Below, piece by piece: positions 1-8,373 of a stretch of 64,000 nucleotides of DNA. Each line of letters begins with the position of its first letter. The stretch's first letter is position 1. The position numbers and the translations under genes are program-made. This stretch comes from Luteimonas huabeiensis HB2 (lineage in GTDB: Bacteria > Pseudomonadota > Gammaproteobacteria > Xanthomonadales > Xanthomonadaceae). Location: assembly GCF_000559025.1 (NCBI RefSeq), contig NZ_JAAN01000020.1, positions 49,769 to 113,768 of the forward strand, read 5' to 3'. The notes under the pieces were generated by a model that did not search any database, was not told where the DNA came from, and worked only from the letters and a program-made list of their open reading frames with translations.

Positions 1-37
1 CGGGCTGGGCGTTTCGGTCATGGGCGGTGCCGGGCGG

Positions 38-922
38 TCAGTCGATGTAGCGCTTGAGCAGGTCGCCGTAGGCATCGATGCGGCGGTCGCGCAGGAACGG
101 CCAGATCCGGCGCACGTCCTCGCTGCGCGCCAGGTCCAGCTCCGCCAGCAGGAGCTCGGGCTCGCCGCCGGCCTCGGCCAGGAACTCGCCCTGCGGGCCG
201 AGCACGTGGCTGTTGCCCCAGAAGCGGATCCCGGAGGCGCCGAGCGGCGACGGCTCGTGGCCGACCCGGTTGCACGACAGCACCGGCAGGCCGTTGGCGA
301 CCGCGTGGCCGCGATGGCTGAGGACCCAGGCGTCGCGCTGGCGCGCGCGCTCGTCCTCGGCGTCGTCCGGGTCCCAGCCGATCGCGGTGGGGTAGAGCAG
401 CAGCTCCGCGCCCGCCAGCGCCATCAGCCGCGCGGCCTCCGGGTACCACTGGTCCCAGCACACCAGCACGCCCAGGCGACCGACCGAGGTGTCGATCGGG
501 CCGAAGCCCAGATCGCCCGGGGTGAAATAGAACTTCTCGTAGAAGCCGGGGTCGTCGGGGATGTGCATCTTGCGGTACTTGCCGGCCAGGCGGCCGTCGG
601 CGTCCAGGACCACCGCGGTGTTGTGGTACAGGCCGGCGGCGCGGCGCTCGAACAGCGAGCCGACCAGCACCACCCGGTGGCGCGCGGCCAGCGCCGACAG
701 GCGCTCGGTGCTGGGCCCGGGGATGGGCTCGGCGAGGTCGAACTCGGCCACCGACTCGTGCTGGCAGAAGTAGGCGCCGTTGTGCAGCTCCTGCAGCAGC
801 ACCAGGCGCGCGCCGGCGGCCGCGGCCTCGGCCACGCGGGCCTCGATGACCTCCAGGTTGGCGGCGGCGTCGCCGTGGTTGCGCTCCTGGACGAGGGCGA
901 CGGGCAGGGTCTTGGTCTTCAT
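38..922 (-). CDS. aguB: N-carbamoylputrescine amidase
   Basis: Cytoplasmic nitrilase-superfamily amidase that hydrolyses N-carbamoylputrescine to putrescine, CO2 and ammonia, the last step of the agmatine route. The 294-residue length is normal. The Glu-Lys-Cys triad is visible: Glu in LLQELHNGAYF near residue 45, Lys in KYRKMHIPDDP near 120, and Cys in VCWDQWYPE near 155. It lies 77 bases downstream of the agmatine deiminase gene on the same strand, so the two consecutive enzymes are probably co-transcribed. The ATG at 922 gives the family's usual N-terminus directly. Family assignment is firm; the substrate is supported by the neighbour. Confidence 0.95.
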   Translation of the reverse strand: MKTKTLPVALVQERNHGDAAANLEVIEARVAEAAAAGARLVLLQELHNGAYFCQHESVAEFDLAEPIPGPSTERLSALAARHRVVLVGSLFERRAAGLYHNTAVVLDADGRLAGKYRKMHIPDDPGFYEKFYFTPGDLGFGPIDTSVGRLGVLVCWDQWYPEAARLMALAGAELLLYPTAIGWDPDDAEDERARQRDAWVLSHRGHAVANGLPVLSCNRVGHEPSPLGASGIRFWGNSHVLGPQGEFLAEAGGEPELLLAELDLARSEDVRRIWPFLRDRRIDAYGDLLKRYID

Positions 923-999
923 GCGGGCAGTCTAATCCTTGGAGGCTGTACGCCACGGAGCGCGGCGATGGGCCGCGGGTACCGGCTGCGCCGGCGGCG

Positions 1000-2043
1000 T
1001 CAGCCGAGCACGCCGCGCGGCAACTGCATGGTCAGGCAGTGCAGGCTGCCGTTCTGCCAGATCAGCGGCCGGCAATCGATCTGCACCACCTCGCGATCCG
1101 GAAACGCCTGCGCGACGACGTCGCGCGCCGCGGCGTCGGCCGGGTCGCCGTAGCCGGGCATCAGCACCGCGCCGTCCACGATCAGGAAGTTCGCGTAGGA
1201 GGCCGCCAGCCGGCGCTCGCCGTCGTGGATCGGGCGCGGCCACGGCAGCGGGAACAGGCGGTACGGCGCGCCATCGGCGGTGCGCAGGGCGGCCAGCTCG
1301 TCGGCCATCGCGCGCAGCTCGGCGTAGTGCGCCGCGTCGCCGGGATCGTCGCAGGCCTGGAACACGATCGCGTCGGGCGCGGCGAAGCGCGCCAGGGTGT
1401 CGATGTGGGCGTCGGTGTCGTCGCCCTCCAGGTAGCCGTGCTCCAGCCACAGCACGCGCTCCTGCGCCAGCCAGCCGGCGAGCTGGGCCTCGAGCACGCT
1501 GCGGTCGAGACCGGGGTGGCGTTCGTGCAGGCACTTCCAGGTGGTCAGCAGGGTCCCCGCGCCGTCGGTCTCGATCGCGCCGCCTTCCAGCGCGAAGTCG
1601 ATCGCGATGCGCTCGCTGCGGGCGAACACGCCCATCTCGTCGAGGCGCGACACCAGCGCGTCGTCGCGCTCGGCGGCGAACTTGCCGCCCCAGCCGGTGA
1701 AGCGGAAGTCCAGCAGGCGGAAGCCGTCCCCTTCGCGCAAGGTGATCGGGCCGGAGTCGCGCAGCCAGGTATCGTCGTAGGGCACGGTCAGGAAGCGCAC
1801 CTGCGCCATGTCGATGCGCGAGGACGACAGCCGCGCGCGCGCGTAGGCCTCGACGTCGTCGTCGGCCACGCACAGCAGCACCGGACGGAAGCGCGCGATC
1901 GCCCCGACCAGCGCGATGTAGGTCTCCTCGACCTCGCCCAGGCGTTCGGCCCAGTCGGTGTCGGCGTGGGGCCAGGCCAGCAGGATCGCGGCCTGGGGCT
2001 CCCATTCGGCGGGGAAGCGGCGGGCGGGGAGGTCGTGGGTCAT
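1000..2043 (-). CDS. aguA: Agmatine deiminase
   Basis: Converts agmatine to N-carbamoylputrescine and ammonia in the cytoplasm, feeding the aguB product beside it. The protein has the peptidyl-arginine-deiminase-type fold signatures: DTWLRDSGP near residue 90, LEGGAIETDG near 145, and a C-terminal catalytic Cys in GSLHCLTMQLP. The frame is open 16 codons further up, but the ATG at 2043 (MTHDLPARRFPAEWEP) matches the family N-terminus and gives 347 residues, the usual size. An AGGA lies about 13 bases before it, a somewhat long spacing. The pair aguA-aguB makes putrescine from arginine-derived agmatine. Confidence 0.95.
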   Translation of the reverse strand: MTHDLPARRFPAEWEPQAAILLAWPHADTDWAERLGEVEETYIALVGAIARFRPVLLCVADDDVEAYARARLSSSRIDMAQVRFLTVPYDDTWLRDSGPITLREGDGFRLLDFRFTGWGGKFAAERDDALVSRLDEMGVFARSERIAIDFALEGGAIETDGAGTLLTTWKCLHERHPGLDRSVLEAQLAGWLAQERVLWLEHGYLEGDDTDAHIDTLARFAAPDAIVFQACDDPGDAAHYAELRAMADELAALRTADGAPYRLFPLPWPRPIHDGERRLAASYANFLIVDGAVLMPGYGDPADAAARDVVAQAFPDREVVQIDCRPLIWQNGSLHCLTMQLPRGVLG

Positions 2044-2131
2044 GGGTCGCGGGCGTTCCTGGACGAGGGCGCCGGCCGCGCGGGCCGGCACCTGGAAGAA
2101 GGCGGGACGGGCAGTGCGCCGACGGCGCGGA

Positions 2132-2461
2132 TCAGCGGATCGCGGGGCGGGGCCCGATCTCGTTGGGCGCGGCCTGGTTGAGCACCGCGCTCACCACCCG
2201 GTCGCGCTCGAAGTACACGGTGAAGTCCGGATACACCCAGCGGTGGATGGTCGGCCAGTCGCGCTTCTGGCCGCCGCGCGAGTCGAGCCGCTCGGCCGGC
2301 GCGCCGAAACGCGCCTCGACCTCGGCCATCCGCATGCCCTGGGGCGGCAGCGCGACCCGGGCCCCGGCCTGGACGCGCTCGACCAGCAGGACGTCGGCGG
2401 AAGCGGAGCCGCCGGCGAGGGCCAGCGCGCACAACGCGGCAACGGCGATACGACGGGGCAT
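2132..2461 (-). CDS. Small secreted protein of unknown function
   Basis: A 109-residue protein with a signal peptide (MPRRIAVAALCALALAGG, then SASA before DVLL), so probably periplasmic. The mature part has a basic/aromatic core around KRDWPTIHRWVYPDFTVYFERD, resembling small conserved proteins of xanthomonads with no assigned role. The frame extends 41 codons upstream, but the ATG at 2461 has AGGAG six bases before it and starts the signal peptide, so it is preferred. It is downstream of rpmJ on the same strand, separated by a hairpin terminator. No function is proposed. Confidence 0.75.
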   Translation of the reverse strand: MPRRIAVAALCALALAGGSASADVLLVERVQAGARVALPPQGMRMAEVEARFGAPAERLDSRGGQKRDWPTIHRWVYPDFTVYFERDRVVSAVLNQAAPNEIGPRPAIR

Positions 2462-2554
2462 GGCAGGCTCCTGGCGGTCGGAAGCGCAGATTCTAAACAA
2501 CGCCAGGCCGATCGCGCCGCTGCGCCCGTGGAGGGCGGCGCGCCCCAACGCGAA

Positions 2555-2574
2555 AGGGCCGCTCGCGCGGCCCT
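2555..2574 (-). terminator. Probable terminator after rpmJ
   Basis: Perfect 8-bp inverted repeat AGGGCCGC/GCGGCCCT with a 4-base loop. On the reverse strand it is followed by TTTCG. It sits 40 bases past the rpmJ stop. The T-run is weak, so this is a candidate. Confidence 0.55.
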
Positions 2575-2613
2575 CTCGACGCAACCGGCCGGCGCCGCGG
2601 CGCCGGGGCGGTC

Positions 2614-2739
2614 TCAGCGCTGGCGCGCCTTGAACCGCGGGTTGGACTTGCAGATCACGAAGACCTTGCCGCGACGACGAACGACCTTGCAGTCGCGGTG
2701 GCGGGCCTTCGCCGACTTCAGGGAGGACAGGACCTTCAT
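2614..2739 (-). CDS. rpmJ: 50S ribosomal protein L36, zinc-less type
   Basis: A 41-residue basic protein starting [20 protein letters not shown] and ending NPRFKARQR. This is the L36 signature; it is a component of the large ribosomal subunit. The zinc-ribbon form has CxxC and Cys/His ligands; here only two Cys remain (17 and 30), so it is the C-minus, YkgO-like form, which is the usual chromosomal form in xanthomonads. The start has GAGG eight bases upstream. It is read as a solo gene because the next reverse gene lies beyond a hairpin. It is easily missed because of its size. Confidence 0.93.
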   Translation of the reverse strand: MKVLSSLKSAKARHRDCKVVRRRGKVFVICKSNPRFKARQR

Positions 2740-2972
2740 GATGGAACCTCGGCTTGCGTAAAGGGTGACGGGATGACGGCAGGAAACCGGCGATTCTAGC
2801 GGACTTTCGCCAGCCGGATCAACTGCTTGCCTCGCGCGGGCGCGTGCCGGGCCGCATCGGCCTGTGCCGGGGCACGGCCTCGGACGCGTCGCCGCTCCGG
2901 GCGAGGCGACGCCGCCCTCGCAGCCGCGATGCGTCCCGAGATGCGGCCCGCCCGCCGGAGCGGCGGAGAACC

Positions 2973-2978
2973 TAGAAT
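2973..2978 (+). promoter_or_regulatory. -10-like element before cmk
   Basis: TAGAAT lies 28 bases before the cmk ATG in GC-rich surroundings. The same hexamer occurs before ndk. No convincing -35 is visible, so this is a likely but unproven sigma-70 promoter for cmk-rpsA. Confidence 0.45.
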
Positions 2979-3005
2979 GTGCCGTCCCCGCATCGAGCCC
3001 CCGGC

Positions 3006-3680
3006 ATGCCCGAATCCGCCGTCCCCGTCCTCACCATCGATGGTCCCTCCGGCTCGGGCAAGGGCACCATCAGCCGCGCGGTGGCGGGCGAGCTGGGCTG
3101 GCATTACCTGGATTCCGGCGCCCTGTACCGGGCGGTCGGGGTCGCCGCGGGCTGGAGCGACATCGACTTGGCCGACCCGGCCGCGCTGGTGCGCTGCGCC
3201 TTCGACGTCGAGGTGGCGTTTCGCGACGCGCCGTCGGGGGAGCCGCGGGTGCTGATCAACGGCGTCGATGCCACCGACGAGCTGCGCACCGAGACCGCCG
3301 GCGCGGCGGCGTCGGCGATCGCCGCGATCCCCGAGGTGCGGGCCGCGCTCAAGGACCGGCAGCGCGCATTCAGGCAGCCGCCGGGCCTGGTCGCCGACGG
3401 TCGCGACATGGGTACGGTGATCTTTCCGGATGCCGATTGGAAGGTGTTTCTGACCGCCAGTGCCGAGGAACGCGCCGAAAGGCGCTATAAGCAGTTGAGC
3501 GGCAAGGGGGTTTCCGTTACATTGAGCGGTCTGCTGCGAGAGATTCTCGCCCGCGACGCCCGCGACGCCAGCCGCGCGGTGGCGCCGCTGCGGCCGGCCG
3601 AAGACGCCGTCCGCATCGACACCACCGGCCTGGGGATCGACGAGGTGGTCGCGCGCGTGCTCGCGCTGGTGCGGGACTGA
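3006..3680 (+). CDS. cmk: Cytidylate kinase
   Basis: Phosphorylates CMP and dCMP using ATP in pyrimidine nucleotide salvage and synthesis. The 224-residue protein opens with the P-loop GPSGSGKGT at about residues 12-20, has [10 protein letters not shown] for nucleotide binding, and [13 protein letters not shown] near 135. The ATG at 3006 is chosen because [16 protein letters not shown] is the normal beginning; an upstream in-frame ATG adds only nine unconserved residues. It is followed by rpsA, the classic cmk-rpsA-ihfB order in proteobacteria. Confidence 0.97.
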   Translation: MPESAVPVLTIDGPSGSGKGTISRAVAGELGWHYLDSGALYRAVGVAAGWSDIDLADPAALVRCAFDVEVAFRDAPSGEPRVLINGVDATDELRTETAGAAASAIAAIPEVRAALKDRQRAFRQPPGLVADGRDMGTVIFPDADWKVFLTASAEERAERRYKQLSGKGVSVTLSGLLREILARDARDASRAVAPLRPAEDAVRIDTTGLGIDEVVARVLALVRD

Positions 3681-3689
3681 CGCCTTCGG

Positions 3690-3709
3690 GCGCCGGGCCC
3701 GCCCGGCGC
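3690..3709 (+). terminator. GC-rich hairpin between cmk and rpsA
   Basis: Perfect 9-bp inverted repeat GCGCCGGGC/GCCCGGCGC with a 2-base centre, nine bases past the cmk stop. No T-run follows, so it may be a pause or RNA-stability element rather than a true terminator. Confidence 0.35.
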
Positions 3710-3882
3710 GTCCGGCTCGCGGCGGACAGGCCCTTCCGGGCGCTCGCGCCCGGAGGAAATCCACTTCGCACGCAACGGCCATACGCAATCCCGCGCAGGC
3801 CGACCTACGGGTGGACCGCGGCATCCGGGCGGAAGTTCCCGCCGCACCGCGCGTCCGTGTCATCAACCGAGTAACCATCACA

Positions 3883-5571
3883 ATGACCGAATCATTCGCA
3901 GAACTGTTCGAGCAGAGCCAGGCCAACCTCGCCAAGCTCAAGCCGGGCGCCATCGTCAGCGGCACGGTGGTCGACGTACGCACCGACGTCGTCGTCATCA
4001 ACGCCGGCCTGAAGTCCGAGGGCATCGTGCCCATCGAACAGTTCCGTAACGACGACGGCGAGATCGACGTCGCCGTCGGCGACACCGTCAAGGTGGCGCT
4101 GGACTCGCTCGAAAACGGCTTCGGCGAGACCGTGCTGTCGCGCGAGAAGGCCAAGCGCGCGATGGTGTGGGACGAGCTGGAAGAAGCGCTGGAGAAGAAC
4201 GAGACCGTCACCGGCCGCATCAGCGGCAAGGTCAAGGGCGGCTTCACCGTCGACATCAAGGACGTCCGCGCGTTCCTGCCGGGTTCGCTGGTCGACGTGC
4301 GCCCGGTGCGCGATCCGGTCTACCTCGAGGGCAAGGAGCTCGAGTTCAAGCTGATCAAGCTGGACCGCAAGCGCAACAACGTCGTCGTCTCCCGCCGCGC
4401 GGTGGTCGAGAGCGAGCACTCCGAGGAGCGCGAGGCGCTGATGGAGAAGCTGGTCGAGGGCGCCAAGCTCAAGGGCGTGGTGAAGAACCTCACCGACTAC
4501 GGCGCGTTCGTGGACCTGGGCGGCATCGACGGCCTGCTGCACATCACCGACATGGCGTGGAAGCGCGTGCGCCACCCGTCCGAGGTGGTCGAGGTCGGCC
4601 AGGAACTGGAAGTGCGCGTGCTCAAGTACGACCGCGAGCGCAACCGCGTCAGCCTGGGCCTGAAGCAGCTGGGCGAGGATCCGTGGGACAACATCTCGCG
4701 CCGCTACCCGGCCAACACCCGCGTGTTCGGCAAGGTCTCCAACGTCACCGACTACGGCGCGTTCGTCGAGATCGAGCCGGGCGTCGAGGGCCTGGTGCAC
4801 GTGTCGGAGATGGACTGGACCAACAAGAACGTCAACCCGCAGAAGGTTGTGCAGGTCGGCGACGAGGTCCAGGTCATGGTGCTGGACGTGGACGAGGAGC
4901 GCCGCCGCATCTCGCTGGGCATGAAGCAGGTCACCTCGAACCCGTGGGAGACCTTCGCCGCGATCCACAAGAAGGGCGACAAGGTCGAGGGCCAGATCAA
5001 GTCGATCACCGACTTCGGCGTGTTCATCGGCCTGGACGGCGGCATCGACGGCCTGATCCACCTGTCCGACATGAGCTGGAACACCGGCGGCGAGGACCTG
5101 GCGCGCAACCTGAAGAAGGGCGACACCCTGCAGGCGGTGGTGCTGGCGGTCGATCCGGAGCGCGAGCGCATCAGCCTGGGCGTCAAGCAGCTCGAGCAGG
5201 ATCCGTTCGGCCAGTTCATGGCCTCGCACCCCAAGGGCTCGAAGGTCACCGGCACGGTCCGCGAAGTCGACGCCAAGGGCGCGATCATCGACCTGGCCGA
5301 GGGCGTGGAGGGCTACGTGGCCGCGCGCGACATCAACGACCAGCGCGTCGACGACGCCAGCCAGTTCCTGAAGGTCGGCGATACGATCGAGGCCAAGTTC
5401 GTCGGCATGGACCGCAAGGGCCGCACCCTGCAGCTGTCGATCAAGGCGAAGGACGAGGCGGAGACCGCCGAGTCCCTGGCCGAGTACAACCGCGCGGCGG
5501 CCGAGGCCTCGAGCGGCACCACCAAGCTGGGCGCGCTGCTGCGCGAGCAGCTGGAAGGCAAGAGCGAGTAA
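3883..5571 (+). CDS. rpsA: 30S ribosomal protein S1
   Basis: Binds mRNA leaders on the small ribosomal subunit and is needed for initiation on structured messages. The 562 residues contain six S1 (OB-fold) repeats; DYGAFV, DFGVFI and similar signatures recur from about residue 190 onward, and the first two repeats are diverged as usual. The ATG at 3883 ([12 protein letters not shown]) is the family start; the longer frame from 3811 adds a basic stretch not found in S1. The 202-base leader is in the position where S1 autoregulation acts in enterobacteria; here that is inference. Confidence 0.98.
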   Translation: MTESFAELFEQSQANLAKLKPGAIVSGTVVDVRTDVVVINAGLKSEGIVPIEQFRNDDGEIDVAVGDTVKVALDSLENGFGETVLSREKAKRAMVWDELEEALEKNETVTGRISGKVKGGFTVDIKDVRAFLPGSLVDVRPVRDPVYLEGKELEFKLIKLDRKRNNVVVSRRAVVESEHSEEREALMEKLVEGAKLKGVVKNLTDYGAFVDLGGIDGLLHITDMAWKRVRHPSEVVEVGQELEVRVLKYDRERNRVSLGLKQLGEDPWDNISRRYPANTRVFGKVSNVTDYGAFVEIEPGVEGLVHVSEMDWTNKNVNPQKVVQVGDEVQVMVLDVDEERRRISLGMKQVTSNPWETFAAIHKKGDKVEGQIKSITDFGVFIGLDGGIDGLIHLSDMSWNTGGEDLARNLKKGDTLQAVVLAVDPERERISLGVKQLEQDPFGQFMASHPKGSKVTGTVREVDAKGAIIDLAEGVEGYVAARDINDQRVDDASQFLKVGDTIEAKFVGMDRKGRTLQLSIKAKDEAETAESLAEYNRAAAEASSGTTKLGALLREQLEGKSE

Positions 5572-5587
5572 CACCAGCGAGTCGGCG

Positions 5588-5614
5588 ACGGCGGCCCGGG
5601 TTCCGGGCCGCCGT
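5588..5614 (+). terminator. Hairpin after rpsA
   Basis: Perfect 12-bp stem ACGGCGGCCCGG/CCGGGCCGCCGT with loop GTT, 16 bases past the rpsA stop and followed by TTTGC. It is a strong stem with a short T-run, so probably a partial terminator that sets the ratio of rpsA to ihfB transcript. Confidence 0.65.
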
Positions 5615-5659
5615 TTGCATTCTCGGCGCCCTGTGCGCCACCAGCGTCAGACCGGGGAC

Positions 5660-5962
5660 ATGACCAAGTCGGAACTCATCGAGATCCTTGCCGCGCGGCA
5701 GGCGCACCTGAAGGCCGACGACGTCGATCTCGCGGTGAAGTCGTTGCTGGAGATGATGGGCGCTTCCCTGGCCCAGGGCGAGCGCATCGAGATCCGCGGC
5801 TTCGGCAGCTTCTCGCTGCATTACCGTCCGCCCCGCACCGGGCGCAACCCGAAGACCGGCGACGCGGTCGCCCTGCCGGGCAAGCACGTGCCGCACTTCA
5901 AGCCCGGCAAGGAGCTGCGCGAGCGCGTCAGCGGCGTGGATCCGCTGCCGTCGGAGGACTGA
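5660..5962 (+). CDS. ihfB: Integration host factor subunit beta
   Basis: DNA-bending nucleoid protein, partner of IHF alpha. The 100 residues include the HU/IHF signature [20 protein letters not shown], whose beta-arm Pro (in RNPKTG) intercalates into the minor groove. The ATG at 5660 ([14 protein letters not shown]) is the family start; the frame continues 15 codons upstream without conservation. Placement directly after rpsA is typical of gammaproteobacteria. Confidence 0.96.
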   Translation: MTKSELIEILAARQAHLKADDVDLAVKSLLEMMGASLAQGERIEIRGFGSFSLHYRPPRTGRNPKTGDAVALPGKHVPHFKPGKELRERVSGVDPLPSED

Positions 5963-6135
5963 CGCCCCAGGGCGCTGGGCCGAAGCATGGCCGCATTTCC
6001 CGCCGGTCGGTGCGTGGCCGCGCCGGGTTTCGGTGATACTGCCCCGGTCCCGCCGCCGGCCTGCCGCACGCTGCGCGCGTGCCGGCGCCAGGCGCGGGCG
6101 CGCGGCCGGGCCCGCATTGAACGAGGAGTCGATCG

Positions 6136-7320
6136 ATGGCCTTCATCAGCGAGTGGTTCTGGTTCTTCCTGCTGCTGCCGCTGGCCGCGCTGAGCGGCTG
6201 GATCATCGGGCGCAGGGGCGGCGAACGCCACAGCGACACCCAGGTCAGCCGTCTGTCGACGACCTATTTCCGCGGCCTCAACTACCTGCTCAACGAACAG
6301 CCCGACAAGGCGATCGAGCTGTTCCTGCACATCGCCGAGCTGGACAAGGACACGTTCGAGACCCAGGTCGCGCTGGGCCACCTGTTCCGCCGGCGCGGCG
6401 AGGTGGATCGCGCGATCCGCCTCCACCAGGGCCTGGTGGAGCGCTCCGACCTCAGCGACCAGCAGCGCGTGCAGGCGCTGCTGGCGCTGGGCGAGGACTA
6501 CATGCGTTCCGGGCTGCTCGATCGCGCCGAGACGGTGTTCACCGAGCTGGCCGCGCTCGACGACCGCGCGCCGCAGGCGCTCAAGCACCTGATCTCCATC
6601 TACCAGTCCGAGCGCGACTGGCCGAAGGCGATCGACAACGCCACCCGCTACGAGGCGGTCACCGGCGAGCCGATGGGGCGCCTGATCGCGCACTTCGAGT
6701 GCGAGCTGGCCGAACGACTGCGCGCCTCCGGCGACTTCGACGGCGCGCGCGCCGCGGTGGCGCGCGCCTACGCGGCGGATTCCAACTCCGTGCGCGCCGG
6801 CATCCTGTCCGGGCGGCTGGAGTTCGACGCCGGCAACGACGTCGCCGCGATCCGCGCCTTCGAGCGCGCCGCCCGCCACGACACCGATTTCCTCCCGGAA
6901 ATCATGCCCCAGCTGCTGGCCGCCTACGAGCGCAACGGCGACGCCACCGGGGCGCGTTCGTTCCTGGCCGAGATGACCGAGCACTACCGCGGCATCGCGC
7001 CGGTGCTGGCGCTGACCCGGCTGGTCGAAGCCGAGCGCGGCGTGGCCGCCGCGCGCGAGTATCTCGCCGCGCAGCTCAAGGACCGTCCTTCGGTGCGCGG
7101 CGAGGCCGCGCTGATCGATCTCACCCTGGCCGCGGGCGAGGGCGCGGACCCGGTCCGCACCCTGCACGACCTCAAGCACATCACCGACCAGTTGCTGGTG
7201 CGCAATCCCAGCTACCGCTGCAACCGCTGCGGCTTCGGCGCGCGCAGCCACCACTGGCAATGCCCCAGCTGCAAGGAATGGGGCACGATCAAGCCGTTGC
7301 TCAACTACGCCGTGGTTTAG
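6136..7320 (+). CDS. lapB: LPS assembly regulator LapB
   Basis: Inner-membrane TPR protein that in E. coli (YciM) coordinates LPS synthesis with transport and directs FtsH-dependent degradation of LpxC. The protein is 394 residues, the usual length. It has one N-terminal membrane helix (FFLLLPLAALSGWIIG), TPR repeats from about 35 to 345, and a C-terminal rubredoxin-like zinc module with CNRCG and CPSCKEW. GAGGAG lies seven bases before the ATG. It follows ihfB, its common neighbour, and leads into polysaccharide genes. Confidence 0.94.
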   Translation: MAFISEWFWFFLLLPLAALSGWIIGRRGGERHSDTQVSRLSTTYFRGLNYLLNEQPDKAIELFLHIAELDKDTFETQVALGHLFRRRGEVDRAIRLHQGLVERSDLSDQQRVQALLALGEDYMRSGLLDRAETVFTELAALDDRAPQALKHLISIYQSERDWPKAIDNATRYEAVTGEPMGRLIAHFECELAERLRASGDFDGARAAVARAYAADSNSVRAGILSGRLEFDAGNDVAAIRAFERAARHDTDFLPEIMPQLLAAYERNGDATGARSFLAEMTEHYRGIAPVLALTRLVEAERGVAAAREYLAAQLKDRPSVRGEAALIDLTLAAGEGADPVRTLHDLKHITDQLLVRNPSYRCNRCGFGARSHHWQCPSCKEWGTIKPLLNYAVV

Positions 7321-7335
7321 GCCCTGTCGGATCCG

Positions 7336-8373
7336 ATGCCGAACACGCTCGCGATCTGCGCCGCCGTCGCCCTGGCGACCGCGGCGCTGACGTGGCTGGC
7401 GCGCCGCTACGCGCTGTGGCGGCGCCTGCTCGACGAACCGGGCGAGCGCCGCAGCCATGCGGTGGCGACGCCGCGCGGCGGCGGCATCGCGATCGTGCTG
7501 TCGCTGTCGCCGTTGCTGGGCTGGCTGGCGGTCGCGCCCTCCGCACCCGCGCCGCGCGGGTACTGGCTGGCGGTCTGCGCCGGCACTGCGCTGGTGGCCT
7601 TCATCGGCTGGTGGGACGACCATCGGCCGCTGTCGGCGCGCCGCCGGTTCGCCGTGCATCTGGTGGCCGGGGCGCTGCTGGGCGCGGCGGTGGCCGGGGC
7701 GGGCGGACACTGGCTCGCCGCGAGCGCGGCGTTCGTGCTGGCCGTCGGGCTGCTCAACGTCTGGAATTTCATGGACGGCATCAACGGGCTCGCGGCGAGC
7801 CAGGCGGCGATCGCGGCCGCGGTCTGCGGCAGCCTGGCCGCGGATCCCGATCTGCGCCTGGCGGCCTGGGCGCTGGCCGCGGCCTGCTGCGGCTTCCTGC
7901 CGTTCAATTTCCCTCGCGCGCGCATCTTCCTGGGCGACGTGGGGAGCGGCGCGCTGGGCTACCTGCTGGCGGCGCTGGTCGCCCGCGGCCTGTTCGATCG
8001 CCACGCGAACGCGACGGAGCCCCAGTCCGCGCTGCTCTGGCTGGCCTTGCTGTCGGTACCGCTGGGCGCGTTCGGTCTTGATGCCTCCCTCACGTTGCTC
8101 AGGCGCATGCTCCGCGGCGAGGCGTGGTGGCGGCCGCACGTGCAGCACGCCTATCAGGCCTGGGCACGGCGCGTGGGGCACGCACGCACCACGCTCGCCT
8201 ATGCGGCATGGAGCGGGGCGGGGGGCCTGGCGGCGATCGCATCGTACAGGTCGGATCTCCCATTTGGGTTTATGATGGTCGCGATAGTCGTGTGGCAGGT
8301 CGCAGGGGGCCTGCTTTGGTTCGTGCTGCAGGATGCTGATCGCCGGATGACATCGAAAGGTTCGCCCCTGTGA
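7336..8373 (+). CDS. Undecaprenyl-phosphate GlcNAc-1-P transferase family (WecA/WbpL-like)
   Basis: Polytopic membrane enzyme of the MraY/WecA family that transfers a sugar-1-phosphate from a UDP-sugar to undecaprenyl phosphate, the first step of O-antigen-type polymer synthesis. The 345 residues show about ten hydrophobic helices, the N-terminal LLDEPGERRSH motif near residue 35, NVWNFMDGINGLA near 140 and FPRARIFLGDVGS near 195, whose Asp residues bind metal. It overlaps the next gene by GTGA, so the two are translationally coupled. The exact sugar (GlcNAc, FucNAc or other) cannot be read from sequence. Confidence 0.88.
   Translation: MPNTLAICAAVALATAALTWLARRYALWRRLLDEPGERRSHAVATPRGGGIAIVLSLSPLLGWLAVAPSAPAPRGYWLAVCAGTALVAFIGWWDDHRPLSARRRFAVHLVAGALLGAAVAGAGGHWLAASAAFVLAVGLLNVWNFMDGINGLAASQAAIAAAVCGSLAADPDLRLAAWALAAACCGFLPFNFPRARIFLGDVGSGALGYLLAALVARGLFDRHANATEPQSALLWLALLSVPLGAFGLDASLTLLRRMLRGEAWWRPHVQHAYQAWARRVGHARTTLAYAAWSGAGGLAAIASYRSDLPFGFMMVAIVVWQVAGGLLWFVLQDADRRMTSKGSPL

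Noticed and set aside
18..956. Long reverse open frame parallel to aguB rich in Arg/Pro/Ala
   Set aside because: Shadow frame in GC-rich DNA; composition is unprotein-like and aguB with its catalytic triad explains the region.
2796..4259. Long reverse frame opposite cmk and rpsA
   Set aside because: No family motifs; it opposes two certain genes and arises from high GC at third positions.
3892..5574. 560-codon reverse frame opposite rpsA, rich in Leu/His/Asp
   Set aside because: It is the mirror of rpsA codons; no start site or domain.
5821..8181. 786-codon reverse frame opposite lapB and the WecA-like gene
   Set aside because: Repetitive Arg/Gln/Ala composition typical of antisense shadows; real genes on the other strand are certain.
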